Of a stretch of 36,704 bases of DNA, positions 31,737-36,704 are shown piece by piece (within the stretch, counting starts at the first letter, position 1; the number at the start of each line of letters is the position of its first letter). The notes under the pieces were generated by a model. The model was given only the letters and a program-made list of their open reading frames with translations, was not told where the DNA came from and did no database searches. Position numbers and translations under genes: made by a program. This stretch comes from Streptacidiphilus jiangxiensis. GTDB lineage: Bacteria > Actinomycetota > Actinomycetes > Streptomycetales > Streptomycetaceae. The stretch is from positions 1 through 36,704 of the forward strand of contig NZ_FOAZ01000042.1 of the NCBI RefSeq assembly GCF_900109465.1. The letters are read 5' to 3'.

Positions 31737-32951
31737 TCACAGCCGCTCGATGATCGTGGCGATGCCCATGCCGCCGCCGACGCACAGCGTGATCAGGCCA
31801 CGGCGCAGGTCGCGCCGCTCCAGCTCGTCCAGGACCGTGCCGAGCAGCATCGCGCCCGTCGCGCCCAGCGGGTGGCCGAGCGCGATCGCGCCGCCGTTGA
31901 CGTTCACCTGCGCGTGGTCGAAGCCCATCTCGCGGATGTAGCGCAGCGCGACCGCCGCGAAGGCCTCGTTGATCTCGACCAGGTCGATGTCCGCCGCCGT
32001 CAGCCCCGCCTTGGCCAGCGCCTTCCGGCTGGCCGGCGTCGGACCGGTCAGCATGATCGTCGGGTCCGAGCCGGACACGGCCGCGGAGACGATCCGCGCC
32101 CGCGGCGTCATCCCGTACCGCTCGCCGACCTCCTTGGTGCCGATGGCCACGAGGGACGCCCCGTCGACGATGCCGGAGGAGTTGCCCGCGTGGTGGACGT
32201 GGTCGATCTTCTCCACCCAGTGGTACTTCTGCAGCGCGACCGCGTCGAAGCCGCCGAGCTCGCCGATGGTCGCGAAGGACGGCTGCAGGCCGGAGAGCGA
32301 CTCCACCGTCGTGCCCGGGCGGACGAACTCGTCGTGGTCGAGCACGACCAGCCCGTTGCGGTCCAGGACCGGCACGACCGACCGCTCGAACCGCCCTTCC
32401 TTGATCGCCTCCGCGGCGCGCGCCTGCGACTCGGCCGCGAAAGCGTCCACGTCCGTGCGCGAGAAGCCCTCGACGGTGGCGATCAGGTCGGCGCCGACAC
32501 CCTGCGGCACGAACCCGGTCTCGTAGCTGGTCATCGGGTCCATCGCCCAGGCGCCGCCGTCGCTGCCCATCTTCACGCGCGACATCGACTCCACGCCGCC
32601 CGCCAGGATCAGGTCCTCCCATCCCGAGCGCACCTTCGCCGCGGCCAGGTTGACCGCCTCCAGACCGGACGCGCAGAACCGGTTCTCCTGGACGCCCGCC
32701 ACCGTGTCCGGCAGCCCCGCCGCGATCGCGGCGACCTTGGCGATGTCGGAGCCCTGGTCCCCGAGGGGACTCACCACGCCCAGCACGACGTCGTCGATCG
32801 CCGCCGGGTCGAGGTCGGGGAAGCGGCGCCGCATCTCGTGGATCAGACCGACCACGAGGTCGATCGGCTTGGTCCCGTGCAGCGACCCGGAGGCCTTGCC
32901 CCGGCCGCGCGGGGTGCGGATCGCGTCGTAGACGAATGCTTCGGTGGTCAC
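31737..32951 (-). CDS. fadA: Acetyl-CoA C-acyltransferase (thiolase, FadA-like)
   Basis: A 404-residue thiolase that cleaves 3-ketoacyl-CoA in the last beta-oxidation step. The nucleophilic Cys is about 93 (ENRFCASGLEAVN). NEAF begins at about 328, His about 360 in GGAIALGHPLGATG, and the second catalytic Cys is about 390 in CVGGGMG. The family length is about 400. It starts at GTG 32951 (TTEAFVYDAIRTPRG follows). The upstream open frame through repeats and the racemase gene is discarded. It is followed by the fadB-like gene and preceded by a repeat-filled gap after the racemase gene. Confidence 0.94.
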   Translation of the reverse strand: MTTEAFVYDAIRTPRGRGKASGSLHGTKPIDLVVGLIHEMRRRFPDLDPAAIDDVVLGVVSPLGDQGSDIAKVAAIAAGLPDTVAGVQENRFCASGLEAVNLAAAKVRSGWEDLILAGGVESMSRVKMGSDGGAWAMDPMTSYETGFVPQGVGADLIATVEGFSRTDVDAFAAESQARAAEAIKEGRFERSVVPVLDRNGLVVLDHDEFVRPGTTVESLSGLQPSFATIGELGGFDAVALQKYHWVEKIDHVHHAGNSSGIVDGASLVAIGTKEVGERYGMTPRARIVSAAVSGSDPTIMLTGPTPASRKALAKAGLTAADIDLVEINEAFAAVALRYIREMGFDHAQVNVNGGAIALGHPLGATGAMLLGTVLDELERRDLRRGLITLCVGGGMGIATIIERL

Positions 32952-33000
32952 GCTGGCTGCCTGCTTTCTGGCGGGGGGTCTCGAGCTCGAGGAGGTCGGA

Positions 33001-33129
33001 GGATCTCGGATCGCGGATCTCGGATCGCGTGTCGCGGATCGTGGGTGGTGCTCGTCGGGGTTCGGGGGTTCGGGGGTTCGGGGTTCTGGGGGTCGCGGTT
33101 CCGGGTTCGGGGTCAGGGTTCGTGGTTCA
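33001..33129. repeat. Two adjacent short tandem repeat arrays
   Basis: The first array is a 14-bp unit, GGATCTCGGATCGC, twice exactly plus one diverged copy (33001-33042). The second is an 8-bp unit, TTCGGGGG, three times from 33061, decaying into GGTTC-rich variants up to 33129. Together they fill the 161-bp gap between the racemase stop and thiolase start, and just enter the racemase 3' end. No terminator other than these repeats is visible. Confidence 0.8.
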
Positions 33130-34294
33130 GGCTGGGCACGTCCCAGTCCGCGGCGACGGCCGCGCGGTCGGTGTCCGGGAGCGCGGGCGGGCGGGGCGCC
33201 GGGTTCGGGGTCGCCGAGAAGCGGGGTGCGGGGCTCGGCTGCAGCAGTCCGTGGTGCTCGGCGTAGCTCGCGCGGGCCCGCAGATGCGGGTGGTCCGCCG
33301 CCTCGTGCAGGTTCAGCACGGGGGACACACAGGCGTCCGTACCCTCGAACACCGCGGTCCACTCCGCCTGCGTCCGGGTGGCGAACCGCGCGGCGACCAG
33401 CTCCCGCAACTCGCCCCAACGGGCCAGGTCGCGCTGGCCGGGCGCGTTCGGCGGCAGCTCCAGGAGCTTCACGAACTCCGCGAAGAACTGCGGCTCCAGC
33501 GCCCCCACGGCCATGTGGCGACGGTCGGCCGTCTCGTAGACGGCGTAGAAGGGCGCGCCACCGTCGATGATGTTGACGCCGCGCCGGTCGTGCCAGCGCC
33601 CTCCCGCCATGAACCCCCACAGCACGGACGTCAGGTGCGCCGCGCCGTCCACGATCGCCGCGTCCACCACCTGCCCCGCCCCGGTCGTGCGGGCGTGGTG
33701 CAGCGCGGCCAGCAGGCCGACCACCAGGTAGAGCGAGCCCCCGGCGTAGTCGCCGAGCAGGTTCACCGGGATGGCGGGCGGTCCGTCCGGGGTGCCGACC
33801 AGTCCGAGGACGCCGGCCGTGGCGATGTACGCGATGTCGTGGCCCGCGGCTTGGGCGAGCGGTCCGTCCTGCCCCCATCCGGTCATCCGGCCGTAGACCA
33901 GCGCGGGGTTGCGGGCCAGGCAGTCGGCGGGCCCGATCCCGAGCCGCTCGGCGACGCCGGGGCGGAACCCCTCGATCAGCAGGTCCGCGCGGGCGACGAG
34001 ATCCAGCGCCCGCGCGGCGCCCTCGGGCGTCTTGAGGTCCAGCACGACGCTGCGCTTGCCCCGGTTGGTCACGTCGAGCGCGGGATCGCCGCTCAGCACG
34101 GATCCGCCCGGGCGGTCCACCCGCACCACGTCGGCGCCCAGGTCGGCCAGCAGCATCGCGGCGAACGGGCCCGGCCCGAGCCCGGCGATCTCCACCACGC
34201 GGACCCCGGCGAGCGGACCCGCGCCGGCGAGCAGCCGCGCGTCCGGCGTCGGGGTCTCGCCGTTACGGTCCGGCTCGGAGTGCATCGACGGCAT
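33113..34294 (-). CDS. Alpha-methylacyl-CoA racemase (CaiB/BaiF CoA-transferase family III)
   Basis: A 393-residue enzyme that epimerises 2-methylacyl-CoA thioesters so that they can enter beta-oxidation. The catalytic set of the racemase branch is visible: His 152-Asp 153 in AAGHDIAYIATAGVLGLVG, Asp 182 in PAIPVNLLGDYAGG, and Glu 267 in MAVGALEPQFF. These align with the Mycobacterium tuberculosis MCR and human AMACR motifs, favouring racemase over CoA transferase. ATG 34294 follows GGAGG by 4 nt; ATG 34285 is an alternative. A good promoter (34350-34378) and a palindrome precede it. It heads the thiolase-fadB group. Confidence 0.9.
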   Translation of the reverse strand: MPSMHSEPDRNGETPTPDARLLAGAGPLAGVRVVEIAGLGPGPFAAMLLADLGADVVRVDRPGGSVLSGDPALDVTNRGKRSVVLDLKTPEGAARALDLVARADLLIEGFRPGVAERLGIGPADCLARNPALVYGRMTGWGQDGPLAQAAGHDIAYIATAGVLGLVGTPDGPPAIPVNLLGDYAGGSLYLVVGLLAALHHARTTGAGQVVDAAIVDGAAHLTSVLWGFMAGGRWHDRRGVNIIDGGAPFYAVYETADRRHMAVGALEPQFFAEFVKLLELPPNAPGQRDLARWGELRELVAARFATRTQAEWTAVFEGTDACVSPVLNLHEAADHPHLRARASYAEHHGLLQPSPAPRFSATPNPAPRPPALPDTDRAAVAADWDVPSLNHEP

Positions 34295-34322
34295 CGGGCC
34301 TCCACGTCGTGGCCATGACGAG

Positions 34323-34343
34323 TGTGACACGGATGCTGTCACA
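34323..34343. promoter_or_regulatory. Palindrome just downstream of the racemase -10
   Basis: TGTGACA-N7-TGTCACA is a perfect 7+7+7 inverted repeat. On the minus strand it lies 6 bp past the -10 box, spanning the likely transcription start and leader, which is a repressor position. Wider arms TGACGAGT (34316-34323) and ACTCGTCA (34364-34371) also pair across the promoter. Confidence 0.55.
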
Positions 34344-34349
34344 GTCCCG

Positions 34350-34378
34350 ATGCTATGGAGTTGACTCGTCAGTAACAA
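34350..34378 (-). promoter_or_regulatory. Promoter of the racemase gene
   Basis: On the minus strand, TTGTTA (34373-34378) and TAGCAT (34350-34355) are separated by exactly 17 bp. This is close to the housekeeping sigma consensus and about 55 bp upstream of the racemase ATG. The spacer contains TGACGAGTCA, part of a palindrome-like element that may be an operator. Confidence 0.6.
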
Positions 34379-34379
34379 G

Positions 34380-34410
34380 GGGGTCCGGCGAGATGCACTC
34401 GCCGGACCCC
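34380..34410 (-). terminator. Intrinsic terminator after paaK
   Basis: GGGGTCCGGCGAG (34380-34392) and CTCGCCGGACCCC (34398-34410) form a perfect 13-bp stem with a 5-nt loop. It lies 30 bp past the paaK stop on the minus strand and is followed there by CTTGTTACT. It isolates paaK from the racemase promoter. Confidence 0.85.
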
Positions 34411-34440
34411 GGGGTCATGCCGTCCCGTTCGCTGGTCGCC

Positions 34441-35754
34441 TCACTTCTCCCGCAGGTCCACGACCCGCCGGATCTTGCCGACCGACCGCTCCAGCGTCTC
34501 CGGGTCCACGACCGACACCTCGACGCTGATCCCCACGCCGTCCTTCACCCCGCGCGTGATCGCCGAGGCGGCCGCCTCCCGCTCGGCGGGCGTCGCGTTC
34601 GGCCGGGCCTCCACCTCGACCGCCATCCGGTCCAACCGCCCGCTGCGCGACAGTCGCAGCTGGAAGTGCGGTGCCACACCGGGTGTCCGCAGCACGATCT
34701 CCTCGATCTGCGTCGGGAACACGTTCACGCCGCGCAGGATGATCATGTCGTCGCAGCGGCCGGTGACCTTCTCCATCCGCCGGAACGCCGGGCGCGCCGT
34801 CCCTGGCAGCAGTCGGGTGAGATCCCTGGTCCGGTACCGGATCACCGGCATCGCCTGCTTGGTCAGCGAGGTGAACACCAGCTCGCCGCTCTCTCCCGGC
34901 GTCATCAGCCCGTCCGTGACGGGGTCGACGATCTCCGGGTAGAAGTGGTCCTCCCAGATGTGCAGCCCGTCCTTGGTCTCCACGCACTCCTGCGCCACGC
35001 CCGGCCCGATCACCTCCGACAGGCCGTAGATGTCGACGGCGTGGATGTCGAGGCGGTCCTCGATCTCGCGCCGCATCGCCTCCGTCCACGGCTCGGCGCC
35101 GAAGATGCCGATCCGCAGCGAGGTCGAGCGCGGATCGATCCCCTGCTTCTCGAACTCGTCCAACAGCGTCAGCATGTAGGAGGGCGTGACCATGATGATC
35201 TCGGGCTTGAAGTCCTGGATGATCTGCACCTGCCGCGCGGTCATCCCGCCCGACGCCGGAATCACCGTGCACCCGGCCCGTTCGGCGCCGTAGTGCGCCC
35301 CGAGCCCGCCCGTGAAGAGCCCGTACCCGTAGGAGACGTGCACCTTGTACCCCGGCCGCCCGCCCGCGGCCCGGATCGAGCGGGCCACGACGTCCGCCCA
35401 CATGTCGAGGTCGTCCTCCGTGTAGCCGACGACGGTCGGCCGCCCCGTCGTCCCGCTGGAGGCGTGGATCCGCCGGACCTGGTCCATCGGGACGGCGAAC
35501 ATCCCGAAGGGGTAGCACTCGCGCAGGTCGGCCTTGGTCGTGAACGGGAACCGCTCCAGATCGGCCAGGCTGCGGCAGTCGTCCGGGTGCACGCCCGCGG
35601 CGTCGAACTTGCGGCGGTACAGCTCGACGTTGTCGTACGCGTGGTGGAGCGTCCGGCGCAGCGCGGCGAGCTGGTGCGCGCGCAACTCGTCCTGCGTGAG
35701 GCGCTCGCCCGCGTCGAGCAGATCGGCCGAAGGGGAGGGGATGGGGTCGGGCAC
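34441..35754 (-). CDS. paaK: Phenylacetate-CoA ligase (PaaK family)
   Basis: A 437-residue adenylate-forming enzyme that activates phenylacetate or a related aromatic acid to its CoA thioester. The ATP loop SSGTTGRPT lies at 99-107. YGLSEVIGPGVAQEC and TGRCDDMIILRGVNVFPTQIE mark the adenylate and hinge regions, and the C-terminal lid ends in GKIRRVVDLREK. GTG 35754 gives the standard PaaK length and has CAGGAG about 8 nt upstream. The longer frame to 35877 crosses the operator. No paaABCDE oxygenase genes are in the window, so the substrate could differ from phenylacetate. A TetR-type palindrome lies upstream and a terminator downstream, so it is monocistronic. Confidence 0.93.
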   Translation of the reverse strand: MPDPIPSPSADLLDAGERLTQDELRAHQLAALRRTLHHAYDNVELYRRKFDAAGVHPDDCRSLADLERFPFTTKADLRECYPFGMFAVPMDQVRRIHASSGTTGRPTVVGYTEDDLDMWADVVARSIRAAGGRPGYKVHVSYGYGLFTGGLGAHYGAERAGCTVIPASGGMTARQVQIIQDFKPEIIMVTPSYMLTLLDEFEKQGIDPRSTSLRIGIFGAEPWTEAMRREIEDRLDIHAVDIYGLSEVIGPGVAQECVETKDGLHIWEDHFYPEIVDPVTDGLMTPGESGELVFTSLTKQAMPVIRYRTRDLTRLLPGTARPAFRRMEKVTGRCDDMIILRGVNVFPTQIEEIVLRTPGVAPHFQLRLSRSGRLDRMAVEVEARPNATPAEREAAASAITRGVKDGVGISVEVSVVDPETLERSVGKIRRVVDLREK

Positions 35755-35832
35755 GGCACTACTCCTGCCTGGGCAGCTTGGGCGCGACCTGCCAGGTCGT
35801 CGCCGGCGCACCGGCGATCCATGACATAGCCA

Positions 35833-35846
35833 ACCGAATGTTCGGT
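35833..35846. promoter_or_regulatory. TetR/PaaR-type operator upstream of paaK
   Basis: ACCGAA-TG-TTCGGT is a perfect palindrome 79 bp upstream of the paaK GTG. ACCG...CGGT half-sites are typical of TetR-family operators, including PaaR sites described for phenylacetate genes in actinobacteria. On the minus strand TATGTC follows within 6 bp, a possible -10. The regulator itself is not encoded next to it in this window. Confidence 0.6.
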
Positions 35847-35987
35847 CGATGGTCCATCGGGGCCGGTGCCGTGTCAAGGAGGTGCCCGGATGTCGGGCGC
35901 CGAAGCGTCGTCGCGCGAATTGAAGAAACGTTGAACCCCTGGGATGGTGGCTGGGGGGCTTCCGGGAGAGAGTCCGAGGAGGTCGCG

Positions 35988-36173
35988 GTGGACCAGAACC
36001 ATCAGCTGCTGCTCAAGCGGGTCACGGACGCGCGCGCCGCCCTCGCCGAGGCGGTGTCGACGCAGAACCCGTTCGGGCTCTCCCAGGCCCTGGACGAACT
36101 CGAGGAGGCCCTCCGCCAGGCCCGCGAGGGGGGCGTCGAGGTGCCCCCGGAATCGGGCGACAGAGTCGGCTGA
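35988..36173 (+). CDS. Small helical protein of unknown function
   Basis: A 61-residue acidic, mostly helical protein (QLLLKRVTDARAALAEAVS; LSQALDELEEALRQAREGG) with no Cys, signal peptide or membrane segment. GTG 35988 is supported by GAGGAGG at 35976-35982, 5 nt upstream. The longer upstream frame lacks protein-like composition. Third positions are strongly G/C. The two heptad-like helices could form a helical hairpin or a coiled-coil dimer. It is divergent from paaK across 233 bp. Function unknown. Confidence 0.68.
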   Translation: MDQNHQLLLKRVTDARAALAEAVSTQNPFGLSQALDELEEALRQAREGGVEVPPESGDRVG

Positions 36174-36302
36174 TCCGACCGCTGTTCCGGCCCGCTTTTT
36201 CGGCCCGGTGGGGGTTCGAACGAAATGACTAACTCGTCCGTGGTGGGGAGATGGCCCAGGTAGGCCATGGTGGGGGAGGGGGCGGGGTGTCAAGCTTGTT
36301 CT

Positions 36303-36704
36303 ATGGACGCCTCGATGTTCGGGGGCGGGTGTGAGGGTGGAGAGGCGTCCATGGGTGGGGGTTTTGCCTCGCTCGGGGATGCTTTTCTGGCCGACCCGTT
36401 GACCCCGGTTTCTTCCCGCCAGTCTCCCTCTTCTTCTCTTTCCTCTTCCTCCTCGTCGTCTTCGGTTTCTTCGTCGGCTGTTGCTGTGGTGGATGCGTTG
36501 CGGACGTTGCCGTCGGTGGTGCATGTGCTGTTGGCGGGTTTGGCGGGGGAGGGGGATGAGGTGTTGCTGGCTGCGGGTGCGCGTTTCCAGGCGGAGCAGG
36601 TGTTGGCGTTGGAGCGGTTGGAGGAGCGGCTGGCGGCGGAGAAGTTGCGTCGGTTGGCGTTGTTCGACCGGTCGGGTGGGGCGTTGGCGTTGCGGTCGCG
36701 GTCG
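36303..36704 (+). CDS. Start of a DUF222/HNH-endonuclease-like gene (3' end outside window)
   Basis: An open frame of 134 codons with no stop before the window ends. After a Gly-rich start and a Ser tract (about residues 39-58), residues 60-134 are helical, with DALRTLPSVVHVLLAGLAG and RLEERLAAEKLRRLALFDRSGG. This resembles the N-terminal DUF222 region of actinobacterial HNH (REP13E12-like) proteins; the resemblance is moderate and the HNH part would lie downstream. Codon use is unlike the rest of the window: TTG for Leu, GTT, TCT, GGT and GCT are frequent, whereas neighbours use CTG, GTC, TCC and GGC. This suggests recent acquisition. ATG 36303 is the first plausible start; ATG 36315 or 36351 are alternatives. 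Confidence 0.55.
   Translation, partial: MDASMFGGGCEGGEASMGGGFASLGDAFLADPLTPVSSRQSPSSSLSSSSSSSSVSSSAVAVVDALRTLPSVVHVLLAGLAGEGDEVLLAAGARFQAEQVLALERLEERLAAEKLRRLALFDRSGGALALRSRS

Noticed and set aside
31666..32622. N-terminal extension of the fadB-like frame into the thiolase gene
   Set aside because: The extension is Arg/Gly-rich shadow of the thiolase gene. The conserved hydratase domain begins at ATG 31665, which has a ribosome site.
32952..33878. N-terminal extension of the thiolase frame across the repeats into the racemase gene
   Set aside because: The translated repeats (PNPEPR-type) and shadow sequence are not thiolase-like. The family N-terminus starts at GTG 32951.
36200..36225. GGGGGTTCGAACGA looks like a tRNA T-arm
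   Set aside because: No matching acceptor, D-arm or anticodon stem can be folded around it on either strand.

Overview
The window is high-GC actinobacterial DNA, most likely from the Streptomycetaceae (Streptomyces, Kitasatospora or Streptacidiphilus). Three things point there: nearly every gene has G or C at third codon positions; several starts are GTG; and the scpB, rluB, tyrA, cmk and der genes lie in one orientation. Two copies of an inverted intergenic element of the type common in streptomycetes, and two secreted Rpf-type muralidases with LysM domains, fit the same family. No tRNA, rRNA, IS element or CRISPR array was seen.

Bases 1-13200 hold the conserved chromosome and cell-cycle block with accessory insertions. 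scpB (partial at the left edge or starting at 24) and rluB come first. A TetR regulator and a 14-TM DHA2 drug exporter follow, with a strikingly perfect operator palindrome between them. Then come a secreted alkaline-phosphatase-superfamily protein, a DUF952 protein and an M24 aminopeptidase, followed by tyrA, cmk, der and two conserved proteins of unknown function.

Bases 13200-15250 carry two tandem resuscitation-promoting factors. The first has a long leader with a Crp-type operator. Bases 15230-21270 form a branched-chain amino acid (HAAT/Liv) ABC transporter module. On the minus strand are a small membrane protein with a Cys/His zinc-ribbon-like tail, a single polypeptide fusing LivH, LivM and LivG, and LivF. 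Diverging on the plus strand are an MTB12-like lipoprotein and the LivJ-type binding lipoprotein.

Bases 21300-29400 are dominated by membrane enzymes. There are three GT-C type glycosyltransferase-like proteins, two of them clear Gpi18/PIG-V-like paralogues, and a UbiA prenyltransferase, together with an alpha/beta hydrolase and a possible HTH protein. The two PIG-V paralogues bracket the UbiA gene, which hints at lipid-linked glycosylation, although no pathway can be proved from sequence alone.

Bases 29400-35850 encode acyl-CoA degradation on the minus strand: PaaK-type CoA ligase, alpha-methylacyl-CoA racemase, thiolase and a FadB-like hydratase/dehydrogenase. Together they could activate, epimerise and beta-oxidise aromatic or branched acyl chains. 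Palindromic operators lie upstream of both paaK and the racemase gene. The right end has a 61-residue protein and the start of a gene resembling DUF222/HNH-type proteins. That gene runs off the window and has T-rich wobble codons unlike every neighbour, suggesting foreign origin.

A recurrent oddity from about 21 to 33 kb is short tandem repeats (6, 8, 14, 15 and 17 bp units) at gene ends and inside one coding sequence.
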